NCBI GenBank assembly: GCA_029245955.1
Contig: JAQWOH010000063.1
Location: 1 to 33,926, forward strand
Source: Fuerstiella sp.
GTDB lineage: Bacteria > Planctomycetota > Planctomycetia > Planctomycetales > Planctomycetaceae
DNA: 33,926 nucleotides
Reading direction: 5' to 3'
The position numbers were made by a program, and so were the translations under genes. Below the pieces are notes generated by a model that made no database searches, had not been told where the DNA came from, and worked only from the letters and a program-made list of their open reading frames with translations. Below are positions 7,768 through 16,392 of the stretch, piece by piece (position 1 is the first letter of the stretch; each line of letters begins with the position of its first letter).

Positions 7768-10323
7768 ATGCACCGATTTTTCCTCATCCTGGGTTTCGTT
7801 CTATTCTGCCACTTCATTGCTGTGGCAGATGAAGCGGACGAGGTTCGTTTTTCGCGAGATGTCCTGCCTGTTCTTTCTGAAAATTGTTTTTTCTGTCACG
7901 GACCTGATGCGGCACGACGCCAGGCAGACCTGAGTCTCGATACCGAAGTCGGTGCCGCAGCTGTACTGGACCGTGAGTCTTTGATCGACAGTGAATTGCT
8001 GCGGCGCGTCCTTTCCACTGACCCCGACGAAATGATGCCGCCCCCGGATTCCAATCGCAGTCTGTCGACGGTGGAAAAAGAGAACCTGAAACACTGGGTC
8101 GTTGGTGGAGCGGCGTGGGGGCGACACTGGTCGTTCGAACCGTTGGTGGCTCCGACTGTTCCTGCCACGGATTCTGCTGACCGCCTTGTACGCAATCCTA
8201 TTGATGCCTTTGTGCAGTCGAAACTGGCAGAGCGAAAACTGCGGCCGTCCGCGGAAGCCGCACGTCATACGTTGCTGCGACGAGTAACTCTCGATGTGAC
8301 CGGTCTGCCTCCGGCGATAGACGCGATCCAGACGTTTACACGTGACGAGTCGCCTGATGCTTATGAGAAACTGGTGGAACGTCTGTTGAAGTCTGAAGCC
8401 TACGGTGAACGTATGGCGTGGGAGTGGCTGGACGCAGCTCGCTATGCTGACAGCAACGGCTATCAGGGTGACCGCGAACGCACGATGTGGCCGTGGCGCG
8501 ACTGGGTCGTGAGGGCGTTCAACAACAACATTCCGTTTGATCAGTTTACAACTCTGCAACTGGCCGGAGACCTGTTGCCGCATGCCACGTCTGAACAGGT
8601 CCTGGCGACGGGTTTCTGTCGCAACCATATGATCAACGGCGAAGGCGGACGCATTGCGGAAGAAAATCGAGTTGACTATGTCATGGACATGGCCGAAACG
8701 ATGAGCACGGTCTGGCTGGGCCTGACGCTCAATTGCTGCCGGTGTCACGATCACAAATATGACCCGCTGACTCAGCAGGAATACTACCAGATTTTCGCTT
8801 TCTTCAACCAGACTCCGGTAACCGGGAGCGGAGGCGACCCTCAGACGGCGCCGGTTCTTGCCGTGCCAACCGTTGACCAGAAGAGTCGTCGGAATGAAAT
8901 TCGGATGCAGTCAAAAGCGGTCGTCGACTTGATGGCCACCAGGGCAAAAGAGATTCAGCCGGGCCAGGCCGACTGGGAGAAAAAAGAACTGCTGGCCGGC
9001 CGCAGGCCCGGTGAGGTATCAGGGCCGTCCAAATCCGGCAGCGAAGCACTGGCAGCGGACCTGAACGTCAGCCCTGCACGTCGCACGAAAGAGCAGATCA
9101 ATCGCATTCGCACGGCATTCCTGCAGCAGGATGCAAAGTACGCAGAACTCAATGGACGCCGGCAATCGCTGGCCGCACAGTTGGACGGCATCAGCAAAGC
9201 GACCCCCAAAGTCATGGTCATGGCTGATCAGGACAAGTGGCGACCGACCTTTGTACTCAATCGAGGTCTGTACAATGACGTGACGGGCCATGAGGTCACG
9301 GCGCTGACGCCCGATAGTCTTCCTGCCGTAAATTCCGGTGGCGACCGCAGGAATCGCCTGGACCTGGCTCGCTGGTTAGTCTCCGACGAACATCCCTTAA
9401 CGGCTCGTGTGACGGTCAATCGTTTCTGGCAGCAACTGTTCGGTGTGGGTCTGGTGAAGACGACGGAAGACTTCGGAGTCCAGGCAGAATACCCTGTGCA
9501 CAAAGATCTGCTGGACTGGCTGGCAGCCGACTTTCGGGACAGCGGCTGGGATGTAAAACGGTTAATCCGAACCATTGTAACCAGCCATACTTACCGGCAG
9601 TCTTCAGTGCGTCACCCCTCGGAAAATGCTGGTACTGCCGACGGCCCGTTGACGCTTTCCGAAATAGATCCCGAAAATCGCCTGCTGTCTCGGTTTCCGA
9701 GATATCGCATGCCGGCATGGATGCTGCGTGACCAGGCGTTGTCCGTATCCGGGCTGCTGAATCCAGAGGCTGGCGGTCCCCCTGTAAACACATATCAGCC
9801 GGCGGGGGTCTGGGAAGAAGCCACGTTCGGAAAGAAAAAGTATCAGCGGGACACAGGAGCGAAACTCTATCGCCGTAGTCTCTACATTTTCTGGCGACGC
9901 ATTATCGCTCCGACTCTATTCTTTGATACTGCCTCTCGGCAGTATTGCACGGTCAATACGTCGCGAACCAACACGCCGCTGCACGCTCTGCTGACGTTGA
10001 ATGAAACTACCTGGGTGGAGGCGGCACGTGCCCTTGCCCAGAATCTGCTTACGCACGAGCAGCTGGATGATGATACACAACGAATCCAGCATGCTTTTAT
10101 ACTCATTCTGGCACGTTCACCGACGGACGCCGAACTTGATGTGGTGTCCGCAGGGTTGAATCGCAGTCGAGCAGAATTCCGCGCCAACGGGGGAGCGGCG
10201 GTTCAACTGCTGTCGGTCGGTGAATCAACACGCCGTGAGGATCTTGATCCGACTGAGCACGCAGCATGGACGTCCGCGTGTCTGGCATTGCTGAACCTGG
10301 ACGAGGCGTTGAGTCGCGAGTAA
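7768..10323 (+). CDS. Secreted DUF1549/DUF1553 planctomycete cytochrome c-type protein
   Basis: Member of the PSCyt1-PSCyt2-PSD1 family, very common in planctomycetes and of unsettled biochemical role; proposed roles concern breakdown of complex organic matter. Residues 1-20 form a signal peptide. A cytochrome c-like segment follows with CFFCH at 40-44 (haem-binding Cys40, Cys43, His44) and MMPP at about residues 90-93. DUF1549 spans about 140-345. A second CxxCH, CCRCH (323-327), leads into the family motif CHDHKYDPLTQQEYY. DUF1553 fills roughly 525-790. At 851 aa the length is normal for the family. The ATG at 7768 is preferred because it directly begins the signal peptide. The usual neighbour, a DUF1501 protein, is absent; the next gene is unrelated. 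Confidence 0.9.
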   Translation: MHRFFLILGFVLFCHFIAVADEADEVRFSRDVLPVLSENCFFCHGPDAARRQADLSLDTEVGAAAVLDRESLIDSELLRRVLSTDPDEMMPPPDSNRSLSTVEKENLKHWVVGGAAWGRHWSFEPLVAPTVPATDSADRLVRNPIDAFVQSKLAERKLRPSAEAARHTLLRRVTLDVTGLPPAIDAIQTFTRDESPDAYEKLVERLLKSEAYGERMAWEWLDAARYADSNGYQGDRERTMWPWRDWVVRAFNNNIPFDQFTTLQLAGDLLPHATSEQVLATGFCRNHMINGEGGRIAEENRVDYVMDMAETMSTVWLGLTLNCCRCHDHKYDPLTQQEYYQIFAFFNQTPVTGSGGDPQTAPVLAVPTVDQKSRRNEIRMQSKAVVDLMATRAKEIQPGQADWEKKELLAGRRPGEVSGPSKSGSEALAADLNVSPARRTKEQINRIRTAFLQQDAKYAELNGRRQSLAAQLDGISKATPKVMVMADQDKWRPTFVLNRGLYNDVTGHEVTALTPDSLPAVNSGGDRRNRLDLARWLVSDEHPLTARVTVNRFWQQLFGVGLVKTTEDFGVQAEYPVHKDLLDWLAADFRDSGWDVKRLIRTIVTSHTYRQSSVRHPSENAGTADGPLTLSEIDPENRLLSRFPRYRMPAWMLRDQALSVSGLLNPEAGGPPVNTYQPAGVWEEATFGKKKYQRDTGAKLYRRSLYIFWRRIIAPTLFFDTASRQYCTVNTSRTNTPLHALLTLNETTWVEAARALAQNLLTHEQLDDDTQRIQHAFILILARSPTDAELDVVSAGLNRSRAEFRANGGAAVQLLSVGESTRREDLDPTEHAAWTSACLALLNLDEALSRE

Positions 10324-10451
10324 CCGGGACGCTGTGTTCCGCTGTCATTTGCAGTCCCGCAACGTTGAGCGGGTGATCGGAAACCGATTCTCTCGGACGT
10401 GTTAGCTTAGGTGGCAGGGAAAACCTGTTGGTGGCCGGCCAAACGCCACTA

Positions 10452-10480
10452 TTGCGGAAGATTGGCAGGGTTTCTATAAG
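10452..10480 (+). promoter_or_regulatory. Candidate promoter of the HDOD-GGDEF gene
   Basis: TTGCGG (10452-10457) and TATAAG (10475-10480) are 17 nt apart. The -10 matches 5/6 and the -35 matches 3/6. Transcription would start near 10487, which argues against a TTG start at 10483 and for the ATG at 10522 or 10579. Confidence 0.4.
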
Positions 10481-10521
10481 AATTGTCCAGAACTCGGGCA
10501 AGTGTATCGGTGTCTGCTTCG

Positions 10522-12138
10522 ATGACGGATGTGCCAGAAAAGTCTGCCATCCTGGCTCGGACGATTGGAAACGAGCTGATGTCGAACCACAGGAGATCAC
10601 TGACCAGATTGCCTTCGCTGCCAACAATTGCAGCGGAGATTCTGAAAGTTTTCGGTGATTCGGATGTGCGCATTCAGAAGGTCACCGACCTTGTTCAGGC
10701 CGACCCCGCAATCGCCAGCAAACTTCTCAAGGCTGCCAATTCCAGTCGCTACGGACTGCGACGTGAAGTCGCTGACCTGCGTCTGGCAATTATGCTGCTG
10801 GGTAAAGCAAAAGTGATTCCGCTGGCCCTTAGTTTTTCGCTGTCGATTGACGTGCAGGAGTCTGAGGCATCCGCGAGTCATTTTCAACGTTTCTGGCTTC
10901 GCTCTTTTGTTCAGGCATCGGCCGGCGAAGTGCTTGGGGCATCCTACGGTGCGAATGTAGGGGCAGAATGTTTTACAATCAGTCTGCTGGCCGGCATCGG
11001 CCAACTCGGATTGCTGAACCAGGACGCTGACAGATACATTCATTGTGTTGAACAGGCTGAGCGAAGTGATCGGTCTCTGACGGATGTTGAACGTGAAACC
11101 TACGGGGCCACGCATCATGAAATATCCGTAGATATGCTGGAGCATTCCGGATTACCACGGCGGTGTGTGGATGCTGTTAATTCGCTGCTGCCGGAGTCGT
11201 CTGGACAGCATCTGGATGAAGAGACCCAGCGACTGGCAGACGTGACGGGAGTTGCCGACGCATTTGCACGTTATCTTTGCGACAAAGACAGCGGCGTCGC
11301 GCTGGTCGTGTTGCAGGAACGTCTGGTGAAGTTAAATTCCGGTGAGACTGACGTTGACAGACTGACAACCGCTATCCGAACGAAATTGGACGAATCTGCC
11401 GGCCTGTTCGACATCGATCTATCATTACTACCGGATCCGGATGAGCTGCTTGAGGAAGCACTTGATCAACTTGCAGATTTTACTGAAATGATGCACGACG
11501 AGTCTCGCGTCATACCGACCGAGCTGGTCGCGGAGAATGGCCGACTCAAAATGCAGGTGGATGATCTTGTTAAACAGACGACCACCGATGCGCTGACGGG
11601 CACAGCCAACCGTGCCTTCTTTGACCGGCGACTGAAGGAGCTGGTCCACCAGTGCCGGCGCGGCGAAGTTCAGATGGGAGTCGCGGTCGTTGACATCGAT
11701 CATTTCAAGACCGTGAATGACACGCACGGCCACCAGGCTGGCGATTATATTCTGCAGCAGGTTGCTCAGGCGCTTGACGGCGTAACACGTGCGGATGAAA
11801 CGCTGGCTCGATATGGTGGAGAGGAATTCGTCGTTCTTCTGGAAGACATTGCTACGGACGGAATGGCCATTGTCGGCGAACGAATTCGGTCAAGAATAGA
11901 GAAGCTTGTCATCAGCTTTGAAGGCGTCGTAATTCCCATAACTGTCAGCATTGGACTGTGCTGTGGGGTCCCACAGAATGGTGAATTCGGCCTGACGTTG
12001 TTTTCTCATGCGGATGCTGCCTTATACGAGGCCAAGCAGGGCGGAAGGAATCGGGTGGTCTGCGATACATCACTCAGCGATCAGTCCAACGTCTGTTCGA
12101 CACCGTCGACTCAAACGGGCACCACTGCAGCCTCCTGA
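10522..12138 (+). CDS. HDOD-GGDEF signalling protein (probable diguanylate cyclase)
   Basis: Soluble two-domain signalling protein. The N-terminal HDOD domain (about residues 27-225) is recognised by LPSLPTIAAEIL and by VQADPAIASKLLKAANSS, typical of this catalytically inactive HD-like domain. A helical linker (about 305-355) leads to a GGDEF domain (about 355-515) with DIDHFKTVNDTHGHQAGD and the active-site motif GGEEF (residues 432-436), which predicts synthesis of cyclic di-GMP. The inhibitory I-site position reads RADE, so RxxD becomes RxxE and product inhibition may be weakened. The C-terminal ~25 residues are Ser/Thr-rich and probably disordered. The ATG at 10579, preceded by GGAA, would remove 19 residues without touching HDOD and is a realistic alternative. 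The gene stands alone between two gaps. Confidence 0.85.
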   Translation: MTDVPEKSAILARTIGNELMSNHRRSLTRLPSLPTIAAEILKVFGDSDVRIQKVTDLVQADPAIASKLLKAANSSRYGLRREVADLRLAIMLLGKAKVIPLALSFSLSIDVQESEASASHFQRFWLRSFVQASAGEVLGASYGANVGAECFTISLLAGIGQLGLLNQDADRYIHCVEQAERSDRSLTDVERETYGATHHEISVDMLEHSGLPRRCVDAVNSLLPESSGQHLDEETQRLADVTGVADAFARYLCDKDSGVALVVLQERLVKLNSGETDVDRLTTAIRTKLDESAGLFDIDLSLLPDPDELLEEALDQLADFTEMMHDESRVIPTELVAENGRLKMQVDDLVKQTTTDALTGTANRAFFDRRLKELVHQCRRGEVQMGVAVVDIDHFKTVNDTHGHQAGDYILQQVAQALDGVTRADETLARYGGEEFVVLLEDIATDGMAIVGERIRSRIEKLVISFEGVVIPITVSIGLCCGVPQNGEFGLTLFSHADAALYEAKQGGRNRVVCDTSLSDQSNVCSTPSTQTGTTAAS

Positions 12139-12730
12139 GGACAGATCCGTTTTATCACCGTGTTGACCAGCCCAGCCGCTGATTATTTCGTGATGCGCAC
12201 AGATTTCCAGAGCAGGCCCGTGCAGCGTGGAAGAATGCATGTCGCGGTCGGGAAATTGTGCAACTCTCAACGCCTCAAGCGATTTCCCCGGATGCGATTG
12301 ATTTGGCCCAGGCCAGATCATTCGACTTTCCTGTGCGCAGTTGACGTCCCTCTCACGGTCGCATCCGGCAGCAGCAATCGGTTGGAAGAATTCAGAGATG
12401 GCGGCCACAGGAATCAGGGGACGAAACGTGAATACTCTACCGAACGGTCCTGTTTCGACTGGTGAAACTGCTGCCGAGTACTCTGTCTGTCTGCAGACAA
12501 CAGCGGGATCGTCTACGTGGCTCAGTTTCGGACACTGCAGGAAGCCACTTCGATTGCTTTGCACGCCTGCCAGCGCGGGAGCGGCAGCGTGACAGTATGT
12601 CACAATGGCCACGATGTGCAGGTTCTGCCACAACCGGACGGCCCGACGACGTAGAGCGGCGGAAGGGTGCAGTCGGGTAACGCCACGGGATAGGGCCGCT
12701 AGCAGACGGTATTGCTGCCTGTTTCCCGGA

Positions 12731-12757
12731 ACTCTTCTGTTTTCAACAGGAAAGAGT
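12731..12757. terminator. Hairpin between HDOD-GGDEF and pntB
   Basis: ACTCTT-CTGTT pairs with AACAG-AAGAGT around a TTC loop, with a 2-nt bulge in the right arm. It sits about 75 nt beyond the pntB stop on the minus strand. No U-tract is present on either side, so termination is only a guess based on its convergent position. Confidence 0.3.
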
Positions 12758-12797
12758 CCGCGAGTCGCCAGGAAGTTCCGTCTGATGTCCCATGCCC

Positions 12798-12826
12798 TGT
12801 CCGCGATGTGTCCGCGATGTGTCCGC
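12798..12826. repeat. 11-bp tandem repeat, 2.6 copies
   Basis: The unit TGTCCGCGATG occurs at 12798-12808 and 12809-12819, with a partial third copy at 12820-12826, six bases from the pntB stop codon. The copies are identical, as expected for recent slippage. Confidence 0.7.
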
Positions 12827-12831
12827 CGTTG

Positions 12832-14232
12832 CTACGCGTCGTCAAATGCCTTTGTGATCTCTGAGATGGCCTGCTTGCCGTCGCCGAACAGCATGAGAGC
12901 GTTGTCGGCGGCGAACAGCGGATTGGCGATACCGGCGAACCCGGGACTCAGGCTGCGTTTAACGACGATTACCGTACGGGCCTTGTCGACGTCGATAATG
13001 GGCATACCTGCAATCGGGCTGTCCGGGTCAGTACGTGCGAGCGGATTGACGACGTCGTTCGCTCCCAGAACGATGGCCACATCGACCTGATCCATCATGG
13101 AATTGACTTCGTCCATTTCCTTAAGGCGATCGTAATCGATGTCTGCTTCGGCCAACAGGACGTTCATGTGTCCGGGCATTCGGCCCGCCACGGGATGAAT
13201 ACCAAACTGCACATCCACGTCCCGGTTCAGCAGCAGATTTGTAAGATCACGGACCGCATGCTGAGCCTGAGCGACTGCCATCCCGTATCCCGGTACGATC
13301 AGTACGGTCTGAGAGACCTCAAGCATCATGGCGACCTCGTCGGCCGACGTGGATTTGACGCTGGTGTAGACTTCATCGTCGGAAAGAGAACTTCCCCCGG
13401 ACTTCATCGTGCCGAACAGGACGGCCCCCAACGAACGATTCATGGCATTGCACATGATGCGAGTCAAAACGAGTCCCGATGCGCCGACCAGGGCTCCGGC
13501 AATGATCAGCAGATTGTTGTTCAGTACAAAGCCCGTTGCAGACGCTGCGAGGCCGGAATATGAGTTCAGCAGGGCAATCACTACCGGCATGTCGGCCCCG
13601 CCGATCGAAATGACGAGAAGGACCCCGAGTCCGAGGGCCACACCGGCCATCACCCAATACCACAACTGAGCGTGTTCCGGTTGTGTAACCAACATCCAGC
13701 CGAGGCCGATTGCACCGACCGTAAGCAGCAGGTTCACCAGCTTCTGACCGGGAAACGACACGTCCTTGACGAACTTCAGCTCCTGAAGTTTGGCGAAGGC
13801 CACCAGACTGCCAGACAGGGTGACAGCACCGATCAGGCCCGATGCGGCGGTGGCCGTCAGGACATCGGCGAAGCCGGCACCGGAAGTAACACGTTCTGAA
13901 AACTCCCGGCCCGCCAGAAAAGCACCAGCAACCAGTACGGAAGCCCCGCCTCCAAGACCGTTGAACAGAGCCACCAGTTGCGGCATCGCTGTCATTTCAA
14001 TCTTAAGAGCCAGTATGGTGCCCGCAATGGAGCCGATACCAATGGCGATCAGCAACCCGGTCACACTGACAATATTCTGATCCAGCATGGTGGCAACCAC
14101 GGCAATCAGCATCGCCAGAGCGCCCAGCAGGTTGCCGCGCACCGCGGTACGTGGTTTTGTCAGCCCCTTCAATCCGATGATGAACAGGCTGGCAGCAAGC
14201 AGATAGCTAAGGTCGATCAAATCTGGACTCAC
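12832..14232 (-). CDS. pntB: NAD(P) transhydrogenase subunit beta
   Basis: Beta subunit of the proton-translocating transhydrogenase, which uses the proton-motive force to transfer hydride from NADH to NADP+. The N-terminal ~270 residues contain about nine membrane helices (domain II). The C-terminal ~190 residues are the NADP(H)-binding domain III, with VPGYGMAVAQAQHAV (dinucleotide loop), GHMNVLLAEADIDYD, LGANDVVNPLA and VKRSLSPGFAGIANPLF, all diagnostic of PntB. The length of 466 aa is normal. The start is GTG, preceded by GCGGAA. It is the last gene of a minus-strand operon, 63 nt after pntAB. Confidence 0.95.
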   Translation of the reverse strand: MSPDLIDLSYLLAASLFIIGLKGLTKPRTAVRGNLLGALAMLIAVVATMLDQNIVSVTGLLIAIGIGSIAGTILALKIEMTAMPQLVALFNGLGGGASVLVAGAFLAGREFSERVTSGAGFADVLTATAASGLIGAVTLSGSLVAFAKLQELKFVKDVSFPGQKLVNLLLTVGAIGLGWMLVTQPEHAQLWYWVMAGVALGLGVLLVISIGGADMPVVIALLNSYSGLAASATGFVLNNNLLIIAGALVGASGLVLTRIMCNAMNRSLGAVLFGTMKSGGSSLSDDEVYTSVKSTSADEVAMMLEVSQTVLIVPGYGMAVAQAQHAVRDLTNLLLNRDVDVQFGIHPVAGRMPGHMNVLLAEADIDYDRLKEMDEVNSMMDQVDVAIVLGANDVVNPLARTDPDSPIAGMPIIDVDKARTVIVVKRSLSPGFAGIANPLFAADNALMLFGDGKQAISEITKAFDDA

Positions 14233-14295
14233 GAGACTTGGTTCCGCTTATTGAATAAAGTGTGAACAGTAGAGAATCTGAGGTATCGGGCTGAA

Positions 14296-14658
14296 CTATT
14301 TCTTTGTCTTGAACATCGCGAGCATGCGGTTGGTCACGACAAAGCCTCCGACCACATTCATTGTGGCGAACACCACGGCGGAAAAACCAAGTATGCCAGC
14401 CCAGGTCCCGTTGTCGGCACCAGTCGCCAGAACGGCCCCTACCAAAGTGATTCCGGAGATCGCGTTCGATCCGGACATCAGTGGCGTGTGCAGTGTCGGC
14501 GGGATCTTCGTAATGATTTCGACGCCCAGAAAAACGGCCAGCGCGAAGACCGTGAGCAGCAGAATCAAAGGAGCAGCACCGCCGCTTTGCTGAACGGCTC
14601 CTGCAAGGGCTTTCACCACGCCGTCGACTTCCTGCATGGCAAGAGTTGAAAACAACAT
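14296..14658 (-). CDS. pntAB: NAD(P) transhydrogenase alpha subunit, membrane part
   Basis: Small membrane subunit (120 aa) carrying the alpha-side helices of domain II. In E. coli this part is the C-terminus of PntA; here it is a separate gene, as in Rhodospirillum rubrum. Three or four hydrophobic helices are visible: about 25-43 (LILLLTVFALAVFLGVEI), then a conserved segment PPTLHTPLMSGSNAISGI and two further helices to about residue 112. The motif HTPLMSGSNAISG is characteristic of the family. The gene lies between pntAA (112 nt upstream on the minus strand) and pntB (63 nt downstream), so the three products form one complex. Confidence 0.93.
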   Translation of the reverse strand: MLFSTLAMQEVDGVVKALAGAVQQSGGAAPLILLLTVFALAVFLGVEIITKIPPTLHTPLMSGSNAISGITLVGAVLATGADNGTWAGILGFSAVVFATMNVVGGFVVTNRMLAMFKTKK

Positions 14659-14770
14659 TTGAGTCTTTCGGAAAACGATTATCCGTCTTGTTTAAGTGAT
14701 CAATGAACGAGGGACAGGGGTTTTGAATGATTTGAAGTTTCGCGGAACATTCCGTACGGGAAGAGAACGA

Positions 14771-16045
14771 CTATGGAGCTGCCGAATCGCCCGCGACGAC
14801 ACTTTCGTCGCTTGACTCATCCGTCACGGCCGAGTCTCCGCCATTCTCAGAACTGGCCGCCGGATCCAGCGGTTCCATGTCGAGCAATTCGCGAACGCGA
14901 CCGTTGGTAATTACGTTTCCCTGAGTCAACAGCGTATCGCGGATGATCTCATCTTCCAGGTCGATTTTGAGTTTGCCGTCTTCGATCATCAACTGTAAAA
15001 ACGTGACCGCATTCTTACTAAACATCTCGCTGGCATGAACCGGTACATCCGAGGGCATATTGCACGGTCCGAGAACGGCGACACCGTTATGGTCGATCGT
15101 TTCGCCCGGATTCGTGACTTCGCAATTGCCGCCTCGTTCGGCAGCCAGGTCGACAACCACTGAACCTGGAGCCATCGCTTCGACCATCTCCGTCGTGACC
15201 AGAATCGGCGCCTTTCTGCCTGGGATTGCAGCTGTCGTGATTACAATGTCGCAGTCGGCGATGACTTTCTTCATTGCTTCACGCTGGCGACGATAGAAGT
15301 CTTCATCCATTTGTTTTGCGTAGCCGCCCTGAGTCTCAGACTGCTCCGATTCCAGATCGAGTTCCACAAACTTGCCGCCCAGACTTTCAACCTGTTCGCG
15401 AACGGCGGGACGAATGTCATAGCCATAGACGACCGCTCCCAGACGCTTTGCTGTTGCGATGGCCTGCAGACCTGCCACCCCGGCGCCGATGACCAGTACG
15501 CGTGCAGGCTTGAGTGTTCCTGCCGCTGTCATCATCAGCGGAAACATGCGGGGAGCCGCTGTCGCTGCCAGCAGCACGGCGCGGTAACCGGCGACTGTCG
15601 CCATTGACGACAGAATGTCCATGCTCTGAGCTCGGGTGATGCGTGGCACCAGTTCCAGAGAGAAAGCCGTTACGCCCTGTTCGGCGACCGCTGTAACACT
15701 GTTGGGAAAAGTCAGCGGATCGCAACTTGCGATCAGTACCTGTCCGTCGTGAAGTAATGACACATCGTCACTTTCGACGCCATCGTTCCCACCCAGTGCT
15801 CGAACCTGCAGAACGATGTCCGCGTGTTGCAGCAATTGAGTCCGATCGCTTTCGATTTTCGCTCCCTTGTCCAGATACTGCTGATCAGGGAATCCTGCCG
15901 CCCTTCCGGCGTTTGTTTGCAGACGCACCTGCAGCCCGATTTTGGTCAATGCGGGAATCATTGCGGGCACCAGCGCGACTCGTTTTTCCTTCGGGTCCGC
16001 TTCCCTGGGAATTGCCACGACTAACTCAGTATCACTGTTCGACAT
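14771..16045 (-). CDS. pntAA: NAD(P) transhydrogenase alpha subunit, NAD(H)-binding part
   Basis: Soluble domain I of the transhydrogenase, related to alanine dehydrogenase; it binds NAD(H) on the cytoplasmic face. Visible features are the N-terminal AIPREADPKEKRVALVP, the Rossmann motif VIGAGVAGLQAIATAKRLGA with the acidic YDIR at the strand end, and TTAAIPGRKAPILVT followed by VVDLAAERGGNCE. Beyond the conserved core, the last ~35 residues are rich in Ser, Asp, Glu and Ala and look disordered; they may be a linker to the separate membrane subunit. The ATG at 16045 is preferred over the TTG one codon upstream, because GGAAGGGG stands seven bases before the ATG. First gene of the operon. Confidence 0.94.
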   Translation of the reverse strand: MSNSDTELVVAIPREADPKEKRVALVPAMIPALTKIGLQVRLQTNAGRAAGFPDQQYLDKGAKIESDRTQLLQHADIVLQVRALGGNDGVESDDVSLLHDGQVLIASCDPLTFPNSVTAVAEQGVTAFSLELVPRITRAQSMDILSSMATVAGYRAVLLAATAAPRMFPLMMTAAGTLKPARVLVIGAGVAGLQAIATAKRLGAVVYGYDIRPAVREQVESLGGKFVELDLESEQSETQGGYAKQMDEDFYRRQREAMKKVIADCDIVITTAAIPGRKAPILVTTEMVEAMAPGSVVVDLAAERGGNCEVTNPGETIDHNGVAVLGPCNMPSDVPVHASEMFSKNAVTFLQLMIEDGKLKIDLEDEIIRDTLLTQGNVITNGRVRELLDMEPLDPAASSENGGDSAVTDESSDESVVAGDSAAP

Positions 16046-16392
16046 CAAGCACCCCTTCCGGTGCGAAGATTCCGGGAATCGACGTCACGTCACGCAAAGC
16101 CGATTGTAGAGGAACAGACGGCCGCAATACAGTCACGTGAAATACGAGCCCGGGTGCCCAATTCCATTACCGTCCGGGCCCCGAGATTACTCACTGGTGA
16201 CCCATCTCATGCAATCCGTTGATTCGGAAATCGTCGGCCAGACGTGAGCGTCGGATTCCGATGTCCTGTTTGCTGATACTTGTCTCAGGTCAATCGTGGC
16301 CTTGACGGATTCCGGCGGGTAGAATCAGAGTAAACGGCGTCTGTCGTTTTGAGGTTTAACGTACTTGTCAGCACCGATTTGGATTTCCTTTC
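16046..16392. other. 347-nt divergent intergenic region
   Basis: This gap separates the divergent pntAA and DapA-family genes and should hold both promoters. A minus-strand TACAAT (16103-16108) is a possible -10 for pnt but has no convincing -35. On the plus strand TTGACG (16302-16307) and TAGAAT (16320-16325) are only 12 nt apart, too close for a standard pair. A perfect palindrome TCACGTGA (16133-16140) and the repeated ACGTCACGTCACG (16083-16095) are possible operator sequences. No gene is seen. Confidence 0.35.

Larger units (their letters stand above)
12139..12831. other. 693-nt gap between convergent genes
   Basis: No gene with normal features is recognised. One plus-strand stretch (12466-12654) reads as protein-like sequence (VYVAQFRTLQEATSIALHAC) but has no ATG, GTG or TTG at its beginning, so it could be a gene remnant or chance. 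A hairpin lies at 12731-12757 and a short tandem repeat at 12798-12826; both are listed separately. Confidence 0.4.

Noticed and set aside
7801..8754. 317-codon minus-strand open frame
   Set aside because: Antisense to the DUF1549/DUF1553 gene; no signal or motif, and Arg-rich composition typical of a shadow frame.
12070..12633. 187-codon minus-strand open frame in the gap before pntB
   Set aside because: Overlaps the end of the HDOD-GGDEF gene and has random-looking composition.
16046..16048. TTG start for pntAA
   Set aside because: The next codon is ATG with a good ribosome binding site at proper spacing.
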